A stretch of 64,000 bases of DNA from Anaerolineales bacterium (GTDB lineage: Bacteria > Chloroflexota > Anaerolineae > 4572-78 > J111): the NCBI GenBank assembly GCA_020634855.1, contig JACKAU010000019.1, positions 94,197 to 158,196 of the forward strand, read 5' to 3'. Each line of letters begins with the position of its first letter. Position 1 is the stretch's first letter. The notes beneath the pieces were generated by a model. That model had not been told where the DNA came from. It made no database searches and was given only the letters and a program-made list of their open reading frames with translations. Of the stretch, positions 30,876-38,678 are shown piece by piece. The translations under genes were made by a program, and so were the position numbers.

Positions 30876-31871
30876 CTACATTCCTATTTGTTTAAAGTAG
30901 GCGACCGTGCGCTGAACACTCTCTTCCATAGTAACTTGTGGTTGGTAACCAAAATCTTGCTTGGCCCGCGAAATGTCGTAGTAGTGGCTCAGGGCCAGTT
31001 CATTGGCCAGAAAGCGAGTCAGGCGCGGTTCGCCTTTGAGTTTGAAGGTGCGGTAGGCAAACTCCATCGCTCCCCCCAGGGTTCGCGCCAGCGACAGCGG
31101 AATCTTTTTTGTCACCGGCGGCACATCCAACCGACGTAACAGATCGTTGACCCACGGCCACAACGCCACCGACTGATCCTGGCTGATGAAGTAAACCGAG
31201 CCGGCCACCGCCGATCCCGGTTCCAGCGCGTCGGCCGCCAGTAGATGGGCGCGAGCTGCATCCTCAACGTAAGTCACATCGATCTTGTTGGTCCCATCGC
31301 CCACCTGAATGAGTTTGCCGGCCCGCGCTCGATCCACCAGCCGGGGAATAATATGCGTGTCGCGGGGACCGTAGACAATATGCGGCCGCAGCGACACGGT
31401 CAGTAAGACGTCGCCGTTGGCCTTGGTAACCAACTGTTCGGCGATGGCTTTAGTCTGGGGATAGTAGCTCTCGTACGTGGCGGGGTACGGCAGCGACTCG
31501 TTAGCGCCTACGCGGGATTGGTTGTTGGCGACCACGCTAGGGGTGCTAGTGAAGATCAATTTGCCGACGCCCTGCTCGCGGCAACCAGCGATAATGTTTT
31601 CGGCGCCGATGACGTTGGGCCGGTAAAACGACTCCCACGTACCCCAATAGCCGGCCTTAGCCGCCACGTGGAAAACAGCATCCAAACCGGCGCAGGCCTT
31701 GACTACATCGTCGCGGTGCTGCAAATCGCCCTGAATTTGTTTCGCGCCAAGCTGGACCAGCTCCGGGTACGCATTTCTGGCAAAAACAGTGACTTCGTCG
31801 TCGCGCGCCAGTAACTGCTCGACGATGTAACGGCCCAGAAATCCTCCGCCGCCGGTGACAAGTGCTTTCAT
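30876..31871 (-). CDS. oleD: OleD-like 2-alkyl-3-ketoacid reductase (extended SDR)
   Basis: 331 residues. TGGGGFLG (7-14) binds NADP and Y137-x3-K141 (YPQTK) is the catalytic pair; the fold matches the 3-beta-HSD group to which OleD belongs. OleD reduces the 2-alkyl-3-ketoacid made by OleA to the beta-hydroxy acid. The assignment rests mainly on order: thyX, oleB, oleC, oleD in one direction. By sequence alone a generic sterol- or sugar-type SDR would be possible. Confidence 0.75.
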   Translation of the reverse strand: MKALVTGGGGFLGRYIVEQLLARDDEVTVFARNAYPELVQLGAKQIQGDLQHRDDVVKACAGLDAVFHVAAKAGYWGTWESFYRPNVIGAENIIAGCREQGVGKLIFTSTPSVVANNQSRVGANESLPYPATYESYYPQTKAIAEQLVTKANGDVLLTVSLRPHIVYGPRDTHIIPRLVDRARAGKLIQVGDGTNKIDVTYVEDAARAHLLAADALEPGSAVAGSVYFISQDQSVALWPWVNDLLRRLDVPPVTKKIPLSLARTLGGAMEFAYRTFKLKGEPRLTRFLANELALSHYYDISRAKQDFGYQPQVTMEESVQRTVAYFKQIGM

Positions 31872-31983
31872 TATATAAAGTCGTCCTCTCCCTAAAATGC
31901 GACCGCCGATGGATGATCGCCGACAGCCGCGTTCTACGGAATTTCTGGGCGGTCAGCGGTCAGCGGTCGGCCATCGACAGTCG

Positions 31984-33828
31984 TCAAAGCTGTTTGGCCG
32001 CCCAGACGGCCAGTTTCTCGCGCTGAATCTTGACGTTGTGCCGGACATCGACCGGGAACGATTCCTTAAACAAGAAATCTTTGATCCCTTGAGTGTGTTC
32101 GTACTTTTGCCCCAACGCCAGCAGTTCATCGATCAAACGCTGCTTGGCCGGACCGGACGGCAGCGCGCCGGAGTTGAGTTCGACGATAAGCACCGGGCGC
32201 TGGCTGCCCAGCGGGCCGACCCCGACCAGCGCCGTACGTGAAATGTCCGGGTGGGCGTTGAAAATGGCCTCGCAGGGCACGGGCAGGAGTAGTTCCTCGG
32301 CGGTTCCCACCCGGTGGGCTTTGCGGCCGCACATCCACAGCCGGCCGCGATTATCAAAGTAGCCCAAATCGCCCATCCGATGCCAGACGGCGTCCCCTTC
32401 ACGGATTTTGGCATTGGCGGTCTGTTCGGGCCGGTTGAGGTACAGCCGGGTGACGACCGGCCCCTTCACGGCAATCTCGCCCAACTCCCCCGGCGGCAGC
32501 GCCAGCGAGTCGTTCCATTCGGCAATCGGTTCGTCGGAGATGGGAATAATTCGGATCGTCACGCCGTCGAGCGGCTGCCCGACACAGACGCCCCAGCCTT
32601 CGTCGGTGAGCTTGGCCGTCTCGGCTAAAATTTCGCCGCTGGTGATGGTGCTAATCGGCAGGGCCTCGGTGGCCCCGAAGGGCGTGTGAATGTGGCCGCC
32701 GTTGAGGATATGGTCGGTATACTGCTGAATCAACCACGGCGGTACGGGCGCGCCGGCCATGAAGATGCGTTTCAGCGACGGCAGTTTGATCTGGTTATCC
32801 AGGCAGTATTGGCCGACAATTTTCCAAATGGTGGGCGAGCCGAAGCTGGTGGTTACGCCATGCGTCTGGATCGACTCGACCCAGTAGGCCGGGTTGAGCG
32901 CGGCCGGTTTACGAAAATCCATGTCTGGCATAATGGTGGTCACGCCCAAGGCCGGATTGAACAGGGCAAAAATCGGCAGGCCGGGCATATCGACCTCCCC
33001 ATCGCCAACACCCAACACTTTGAGCAGTTCGATTTGGGCCTGAAACATACCGTGCAGGTAAACCACCCCTTTGGGGATGCCGGTACTGCCGGACGTAAAC
33101 GCCACCGCCGCTTCACTCTCGGTGGTGGTGGGGGCGAAAGGAGCCGATTCAGCGCGATTTGCTTGTAACTCGGCCAGGGTCGCGCCGCCCCAAAACCAGC
33201 GCTTGCCGGCGGTGATATTTTTCTGCACGGTGCGGAACGCCTTGGGAAATAATGTTCGCAGAGCGTGCGCCAGCGGAATACCGATAAAGGCGACCGGCTC
33301 CGTTTCGGCGACGCACTGGAGAAACGGCTTACGCCCCATCCCCGGATCGATCAGGATGGGGACGGCCCCGATTTTGAACAGGGCAAAGGCCACCGCGATC
33401 AACTCGACGCCGGGCCGGACCATCAGCAAGGTTCGATCGCCCTGTTTAAGCCCGTACTCGCTTAACCCATGCGCGTAACTATCGACCAGTTGGTTGAGTT
33501 GGGCAAAGGTCAATTGGAAGAATTTGGCCCGATCTTGCTCATCCCGGCCGGCCGGAAAGACAATCGCCCGCCGGAAAGGGGCGCGTTCGGCCATTTCGGT
33601 GAGAGATTGGGCGATGTTGTATCGAGTTGGGGAGTTTGTAGAGTTTGTAGAGTTTATGGAGTTGGTGGAGTTGAGTGAGTCGGGGGAGCTTATGGGAGTT
33701 GTGAAGTCGGGGGAGTGGAAAGAATCAGTTGAGTTGGTGGAGTTGGGGGAGCCCACAGGACTCTGTGAAATATTTGACTCTTCTGGCTTAGACGGCTCTA
33801 AATTCCCCTCTTTATTTAATTCTTCCAC
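31984..33828 (-). CDS. oleC: OleC-like beta-lactone synthetase (AMP-forming)
   Basis: 614 residues of the acyl-adenylate-forming superfamily. TSGSTGIPKG (245-254) is the A3 motif; YLHGMFQAQIELL and FGATEALPIS fit OleC. It adenylates the beta-hydroxy acid from OleD and closes a beta-lactone. The GTG start at 33828 is fixed by AGGAGGTGAT at 33835-33844, nearly full complementarity to the 16S tail. Residues about 26-68 are encoded by a tandem repeat (NSTNS-type), so this Asn/Ser/Thr-rich extension is apparently translated. The gene follows oleB after 64 bp. Confidence 0.85.
   Translation of the reverse strand: MEELNKEGNLEPSKPEESNISQSPVGSPNSTNSTDSFHSPDFTTPISSPDSLNSTNSINSTNSTNSPTRYNIAQSLTEMAERAPFRRAIVFPAGRDEQDRAKFFQLTFAQLNQLVDSYAHGLSEYGLKQGDRTLLMVRPGVELIAVAFALFKIGAVPILIDPGMGRKPFLQCVAETEPVAFIGIPLAHALRTLFPKAFRTVQKNITAGKRWFWGGATLAELQANRAESAPFAPTTTESEAAVAFTSGSTGIPKGVVYLHGMFQAQIELLKVLGVGDGEVDMPGLPIFALFNPALGVTTIMPDMDFRKPAALNPAYWVESIQTHGVTTSFGSPTIWKIVGQYCLDNQIKLPSLKRIFMAGAPVPPWLIQQYTDHILNGGHIHTPFGATEALPISTITSGEILAETAKLTDEGWGVCVGQPLDGVTIRIIPISDEPIAEWNDSLALPPGELGEIAVKGPVVTRLYLNRPEQTANAKIREGDAVWHRMGDLGYFDNRGRLWMCGRKAHRVGTAEELLLPVPCEAIFNAHPDISRTALVGVGPLGSQRPVLIVELNSGALPSGPAKQRLIDELLALGQKYEHTQGIKDFLFKESFPVDVRHNVKIQREKLAVWAAKQL
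33625..33753. repeat. Short tandem repeat translated as the OleC N-terminal extension
   Basis: Variants of GAGTTTGTAGAGTTTATGG and GAGTTGGTGGAGTTG follow one another for about 130 bp inside oleC. Another run of the same family lies at about 33845-33905, between oleC and oleB and over the last oleB codons. The complementary reading gives the NSTNSTNS-type residues. Confidence 0.85.
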
Positions 33829-33892
33829 TAATAATCACCTCCTAAACTTCAAGAACTCCCTAACTCTATAAACTCCAAGAACTCCCCAAACT

Positions 33893-34771
33893 CTATGAAC
33901 TCAAAAACTCCTGAAGTAACGGGATAATCCGCTCGTGGGCGTCCTCAACTACGTAGTGGCCGGCGTCGGCGAAGCGATGGGTTTCGGCGTTGGGGAAGCG
34001 GCGCTGCCACTCGGCCAGGAAATGGTCATCGAAGCAGAAATCTTTGCCGCCCCACATAATTAGTATCGGGTGCTGTTGAAATTGAGCCAGTCCGGCTTCG
34101 ATTTCGACCAGGACGGGTCGGGTAGGATGATCGTCCTCCAGCGGAATGTCCTGAACGAAGCGATGCACGGCGATACGATTGTCCCAACTATTGTAGGGCG
34201 CGATGTAGCCGGCTCGCACCTCGGCGGTCATCCGATCGGGGTGGCGGCTGGCTATATAGACGGCCAACCCCGCAAAAGCGTTGAACCCACGCACCAGCAC
34301 ACCGCCGAACCGATCAGGCCGGCACATGCGAATCCGCTTGGGGATGAGCGGCAGGACGAAGGCGGCGGTGTTGAAGATGACAAAGCGGTCGATGTTGTCA
34401 GGATGGCGCGTGGCGTAGCCCATACCGATGACGCCGCCCCAATCGTGGACGACCAGTGTAATATCTTTGAGCTGCAAATGGTCTAGCAGCGCTTCCACAT
34501 TGCGAATATGCTGGTCAAGCGTGTAAGGGTAATCCTGCGGTTTGTCCGACAGGCCGCAGCCCATGTGGTCAGGGACAATCACGCGGTGGGTCCGGCTGAT
34601 CGGCGGGATTAGGTGGCGATAGTAAAACGACCAGGTCGGATTGCCGTGCAGCATGACCACCGCTGGTGCGTCGCGCGGCCCTTCATCCAAATAGTGATAC
34701 CGCCGGCCGTTCAAATCGAGCCAGTTTGATTCAAACGGGTAGAGTTTTTTTAAAGTCGGTGTGTCAATCAC
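33893..34771 (-). CDS. oleB: OleB-like alpha/beta hydrolase (beta-lactone decarboxylase)
   Basis: 292 residues, haloalkane-dehalogenase fold. HGNPTW (42-47) is the oxyanion-side motif, Asp110 in VVHDWGG the nucleophile, and the His of DAGHYVVEDAHE completes the triad. In the Ole pathway OleB removes CO2 from the beta-lactone to give a cis-olefin. The GTG start at 34771 lies 2 bp after the thyX stop. Haloalkane dehalogenase is the alternative, but the oleC and oleD neighbours favour OleB. Confidence 0.82.
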   Translation of the reverse strand: MIDTPTLKKLYPFESNWLDLNGRRYHYLDEGPRDAPAVVMLHGNPTWSFYYRHLIPPISRTHRVIVPDHMGCGLSDKPQDYPYTLDQHIRNVEALLDHLQLKDITLVVHDWGGVIGMGYATRHPDNIDRFVIFNTAAFVLPLIPKRIRMCRPDRFGGVLVRGFNAFAGLAVYIASRHPDRMTAEVRAGYIAPYNSWDNRIAVHRFVQDIPLEDDHPTRPVLVEIEAGLAQFQQHPILIMWGGKDFCFDDHFLAEWQRRFPNAETHRFADAGHYVVEDAHERIIPLLQEFLSS

Positions 34772-34773
34772 GA

Positions 34774-35478
34774 TTACTCACGCCTAAGCACATATTTCTC
34801 AAAGGCCTCGGCGGTCCAGGGGAGGGCGGGTTTAAAGAAGTGGTCGTAGATGGCCTGGGCGTAGACGCGAATTTCTTCCTGGGCATCGGAAGCAGTGCGC
34901 AGGCTGAGGAAGTGCATCAGGTTGTGAACATCGGTTTTGACGACCCAGGTGTAGTAGACGGCGAAGCCAGGCAAAAATAGGCGGGCTTGCTCTTTAGCCA
35001 CACCAGCAGCCAGAGCGCGCTCATAAAGGGCGAAGCCTTCATCAAAGTGCTTGAGCATTTCGGCGGTCAACGCATCAGCCTCGGCCGGATCGATCACGCC
35101 TTCGCTGGCCTGTTTGTTGTCTTTCGACTGCTTACGCCAGATGGTCGGTACGTAAAAATCGTCTTCTTTAAATGGGGTATAGCGTCCGCTTTGGGCGTTG
35201 TAATGCCAGGTGCGATGACGGGCCCACTGCCACCAGACTAGTACCGGGGCGCGCACCCGAAATTTCATTTCGACCTGCTCAAACGGGCTGGTATGGCGAT
35301 GTCGCAGCAGATAAAAAAGCAGTTTCTTGTCTTTGTCATCCCCTTTGCTTTCCCCCAAAAACGACACCCGAGCGGCATTAACAATTGAAATGTCGTCGCC
35401 CATCATGTCTTGTAGTTCAATCCAGCCTTTATCCAGCACTTCGACGCGCTTGCCGAAGAGTTCGCTTTTTGCTGACAT
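34774..35478 (-). CDS. thyX: Flavin-dependent thymidylate synthase
   Basis: Makes dTMP from dUMP with methylene-tetrahydrofolate and FADH2. The ThyX motif RHRTWHYNAQSGRY lies at residues 87-100 (RHR-x7-S). 234 residues from the ATG at 35478, chosen because GGAGG stands 7 nt upstream; an upstream in-frame start at 35511 has no such site. It heads the apparent thyX-oleBCD operon. Confidence 0.95.
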   Translation of the reverse strand: MSAKSELFGKRVEVLDKGWIELQDMMGDDISIVNAARVSFLGESKGDDKDKKLLFYLLRHRHTSPFEQVEMKFRVRAPVLVWWQWARHRTWHYNAQSGRYTPFKEDDFYVPTIWRKQSKDNKQASEGVIDPAEADALTAEMLKHFDEGFALYERALAAGVAKEQARLFLPGFAVYYTWVVKTDVHNLMHFLSLRTASDAQEEIRVYAQAIYDHFFKPALPWTAEAFEKYVLRRE

Positions 35479-35565
35479 AATACATCCTCCGTTGGTTTTA
35501 CCAATCGGCATTATACACGTTAAATCATCATTGGAGCAAAGCGGAGAAAGTATATGGTCAACGCC

Positions 35566-35598
35566 AGACCTTATAAGTTATGGGAGTCTATAAGGTCT
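35566..35598. repeat. AGACCT-family palindrome with 13-bp loop
   Basis: AGACCTTATA (35566-35575) and TATAAGGTCT (35589-35598) enclose 13 bp. The arm is the same as at 192-201. It sits 2 bp past the stop of the LysM gene. Confidence 0.75.
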
Positions 35599-35599
35599 G

Positions 35600-36730
35600 C
35601 TATCGCCACTCAAACGGCAACGGTTGACCGGCCGGTGAAAGAAGCGGCCCGCTGGGACTGCTGCTGCTATCGGTACCGGTTTGACGCTTAATGACCACCG
35701 TCCAGTCGATCCAGCCGTTGGCCGGACGCTCTTGCTTGGTCAACCGCAGACTGTTGCTTTTAGTCCAATGTTCGGTAGAGGGACCATTGCGGTAGTTGAG
35801 TTGAACAACATAGAACTCGTCTTCATCCAAAATAGCGGTTGAAGTCCAATTCAGTAGGAGCGTCGTATCGTCGATTACGGCATCGCTGCCGGGGGTGAGG
35901 AGGGTGGGCAGCGGATAATCGGGCTGCGGGGTGAATGTGGCCGTGGGCATCGGGGTGGGGGTAGACGTTGGCGTTGGCGTGGATAACGGCACGGAAATTT
36001 CCTGGCCGGGGAAAATCAGTCCCAAATCTTTATCGGTATTGACGGAAAAAATACCGTCAATGGTAGTACCGTGTTCGTAGGCGATGCTGCTGATGGTATC
36101 GCCCTGTTGAACGACGTAAGCGATTAGCGGCGGCGGCGTATCGTCCTCCGCTGCTTCCGGCGCTGCCGCCTTACCAGGGATAAGCAACGGCTGCCCGACG
36201 CTCAACATGGCGCTCAATTCGAGATCATTAGCCTCGGCTAACTGCTCGGCGGTGAGGCCATAGAGCGAGGCCACGATACTCAGTGTTTGGCCACTTTCGA
36301 TGGAATGGACGAGCGGCTCCGGGGTGGGCGTGGGGGTGATGGTGAATGTCGGTGTCGGGGTCGACGTCGTGGTGGGGGTGGAGGTAACGGTCGGAGTTCG
36401 GCTGGGGGTGAGGGTCACCGTATTTTCTATTGCCTCGGCGATTTGGCCGGCATTATTATTCTGGTAGCCCAGAACGGTCATGACAATCAGCACGACGATG
36501 ACCACCCCCAAACCGATCCCTTTCCACGAATGGACAAAATGGTAGGTGTCGAGCGGTAGGTTATCGACGGGCTGATGGCACATCATACAGACTTTAGCCT
36601 GTTCGGCCACAGGAGTGCCACAGTGCAAGCAGCGTCGCTGACGGTGGTAGTAAGGGGTTGTCTTGCCGCAAGTTGGGCAGCGAGTTTCATGCGGGGCTAA
36701 CTCCGCCCCACACGATGAACATTCAGTCAT
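35600..36730 (-). CDS. Zinc-ribbon, membrane-anchored double-LysM protein
   Basis: 376 residues. Two zinc ribbons come first (CSSCGAEL..CPTC and CLHCGTPV..CMMC), then one helix (GIGLGVVIVVLIVMTVLGY, about 72-90), a Thr/Pro linker, LysM 1 (SIESGQTLSIVASLYGLTAE), LysM 2 (YVVQQGDTISSIAYEHGTTI), another Thr/Pro linker and a C-terminal beta domain with a fibronectin-like look (LLNWTSTAILDEDEFYVVQL). Zinc ribbons are cytoplasmic and LysM outside, where it binds peptidoglycan-type glycans. It is divergent from the kinase gene, which also has zinc ribbons. Confidence 0.8.
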   Translation of the reverse strand: MTECSSCGAELAPHETRCPTCGKTTPYYHRQRRCLHCGTPVAEQAKVCMMCHQPVDNLPLDTYHFVHSWKGIGLGVVIVVLIVMTVLGYQNNNAGQIAEAIENTVTLTPSRTPTVTSTPTTTSTPTPTFTITPTPTPEPLVHSIESGQTLSIVASLYGLTAEQLAEANDLELSAMLSVGQPLLIPGKAAAPEAAEDDTPPPLIAYVVQQGDTISSIAYEHGTTIDGIFSVNTDKDLGLIFPGQEISVPLSTPTPTSTPTPMPTATFTPQPDYPLPTLLTPGSDAVIDDTTLLLNWTSTAILDEDEFYVVQLNYRNGPSTEHWTKSNSLRLTKQERPANGWIDWTVVIKRQTGTDSSSSPSGPLLSPAGQPLPFEWR

Positions 36731-37067
36731 AAACTGTTTTGCGCTTTCCTCAAGGTCTTACATCAAAGAAATTTATTATGGATTGAGGGGGGGTAATTGT
36801 CAATTTTGGCAGGGTGCGGGCAAGTAAGCCGGGCCAATTCAACCTATTCAAACAGTTTTCTAATTGAAACTAAATCAGGTTAGTGATAAAATCAGATCGA
36901 ACGTGTAAATTTTGGGGGAAACACCCCTATTTTTCACAAAAATTAACCTATCGGCCAAAAAAGGAGAGGCGTAAAGCGCCTCTCATTCCTTGTTTAAGGA
37001 ATGAATGCTTTAACACATGGGACAGTTTATTTTTGCCTCTAACTCTTTTGATGTAAAATCGAAAAGT
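36731..37067. other. Divergent intergenic region with two hairpins before the kinase
   Basis: 337 bp between the LysM gene and the kinase. GAGAGGCG (36964-36971) pairs with CGCCTCTC (36977-36984), and directly after it ATTCCTT (36985-36991) pairs with AAGGAAT (36996-37002). The tandem stems lie 66 bp before the ATG at 37068. They could be part of a structured leader. No other gene is visible. Confidence 0.5.
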
Positions 37068-38591
37068 ATGACCGCACTAAAAATTGGTCGGTATGAAATT
37101 ATAGAAGAAATTGGTCGGGGCGGAATGGCGACCGTCTTTCGGGCTTTTGACCCGTTCTTTCAACGTGATGTGGCGTTGAAGGTTATTCCGCGTGAATTCT
37201 TGCATGACCCTACCTTCCGATCTCGATTCCAACGGGAAGCTAAAACAGTGGCCCTGTTAGAACATCCGGCCATCGTACCTGTTTATGATGTCGGCGAAGA
37301 GGATGACCAGCCTTATCTGGTGATGCGCTATTTGCCCGGCGGCAGTCTGGCCGATCGGTTAAAACAGGGTGAGTTTTCGTTTGAGGCGGCCAGTGGTATT
37401 GTTAACCGTTTGGCGCCCGCTCTTGATGAAGCCCATAAATCGGGCGTTATTCACCGCGATTTAAAACCCGATAACATTCTGTTTGATCAACAGGATAACC
37501 CTTACGTTACCGATTTTGGCATTGCCAAGCTAAATGAAGAACGCACCAACCTAACTACCGGCGGGTTAATCATCGGAACTCCATCTTACATGAGCCCCGA
37601 ACAAGCCAACGGCGAAACCTTGGACGGCCGCAGTGATATTTACGCTTTGGGTATTATCGTCTTTCAAATGCTCACCGGTCGCTTGCCTTTCGAAGCCAAT
37701 ACCCCGCTCGGCATTATTATGAAGCATATTACCCAGCCGATCCCACCGATTCTGGAAATTCGGCCCGATTTACCGGCTGGTTGTGGCATGGTGATGGATC
37801 AAGTTTTGGCCAAAGCACCGGCCGACCGTTTTAGTTTGGCCACCGACTTTGCCAAAGCCTTAAGCGAAGCGCCCTCCTTTCATAACAAAAATTCGACCAA
37901 ACCGGCCGGTCGGCCTAAAACCCTCAAACTGAAACGCCTGGAAACTAAACCTATTCCCGTCGATACCGTGCCCGATGAGGCGATTATTTGCCCTAAATGT
38001 AATACTGAAAATGATGGAGACAGGCGGCTGTGTGTGGCCTGCGGGAATCGGTTAAAGATTGACTGCCCGTTGTGTTTTACCCCCAATCGTATCGATGCCA
38101 TTAACTGCGATAAGTGCGGGGCCAATTTGCAGCAGCTAAAGTCGCAGCGGCGGGTTATTCAAAACGCCCGCAAAGATAGCTTGGCCAAGCGTGATCAAGC
38201 GCTACGGGCCAAAGCCGCTCAAAAGCTAAGAGAAAGTATCGCGGCTTTACTGGATGATATCAATCATCGTCGCAATCGAACCACTGCCTTACAGCGTCTG
38301 GAGCGGCTGCAGAAATCAGCCGTCAAAACCTTGGGCGGGCACCTACTTGACCCCGATAGTGTGGAAGCCCGCTGCGAGTCGGCCAGGTGCTTGGGCAAGC
38401 TATACGAACGTCCGGAAATCGATGTAGAAACGAAATCGCAAATCATTGGCGTGCTGATTGATGCACTGGAAGTTCCCGACCAGGAACTACGGCTGCTGGT
38501 AGAACAAATGCTGGAAGATTTCGGGAATCGACGGTCGAGAGAAATTTCCAATATCTTCAAAGGTCTGGTGGGCTGGATCAAGGGCGATTAA
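37068..38591 (+). CDS. PknB-type Ser/Thr protein kinase with zinc ribbons and HEAT-like tail
   Basis: 507 residues from the ATG at 37068, close before the kinase fold as is usual; an in-frame ATG at 37017 adds 17. Gly-loop GRGGMATV (16-23), Lys38, HRDLKPDN (129-136), DFG (149-151) and GTPSYMSPEQ are all intact. Two or three zinc knuckles follow (CPKC..CVAC, CPLC..CDKC, about 308-350), then a helical segment and an alpha-solenoid-like end. There is no membrane helix, unlike PknB. A cytoplasmic signalling kinase is inferred. Confidence 0.9.
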   Translation: MTALKIGRYEIIEEIGRGGMATVFRAFDPFFQRDVALKVIPREFLHDPTFRSRFQREAKTVALLEHPAIVPVYDVGEEDDQPYLVMRYLPGGSLADRLKQGEFSFEAASGIVNRLAPALDEAHKSGVIHRDLKPDNILFDQQDNPYVTDFGIAKLNEERTNLTTGGLIIGTPSYMSPEQANGETLDGRSDIYALGIIVFQMLTGRLPFEANTPLGIIMKHITQPIPPILEIRPDLPAGCGMVMDQVLAKAPADRFSLATDFAKALSEAPSFHNKNSTKPAGRPKTLKLKRLETKPIPVDTVPDEAIICPKCNTENDGDRRLCVACGNRLKIDCPLCFTPNRIDAINCDKCGANLQQLKSQRRVIQNARKDSLAKRDQALRAKAAQKLRESIAALLDDINHRRNRTTALQRLERLQKSAVKTLGGHLLDPDSVEARCESARCLGKLYERPEIDVETKSQIIGVLIDALEVPDQELRLLVEQMLEDFGNRRSREISNIFKGLVGWIKGD

Positions 38592-38600
38592 TTCTAACTT

Positions 38601-38648
38601 TTGCTCGATAAGCAAGCCAGGGTATACTATCAGTTTGAACTTTTGTTC
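38601..38648 (+). promoter_or_regulatory. Promoter and SOS box of uvrB
   Basis: A possible -35 TTGCTC (38601-38606) and -10 TATACT (38623-38628) are 16 bp apart. GAAC-TTTT-GTTC (38637-38648) follows about 30 bp before the uvrB ATG. GAAC-N4-GTTC is the LexA box known from Bacillus-type bacteria, so damage-inducible control is likely by analogy. Confidence 0.65.
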
Positions 38649-38678
38649 GATGACTCAAGCTGATCGAGAGGAGAATTT

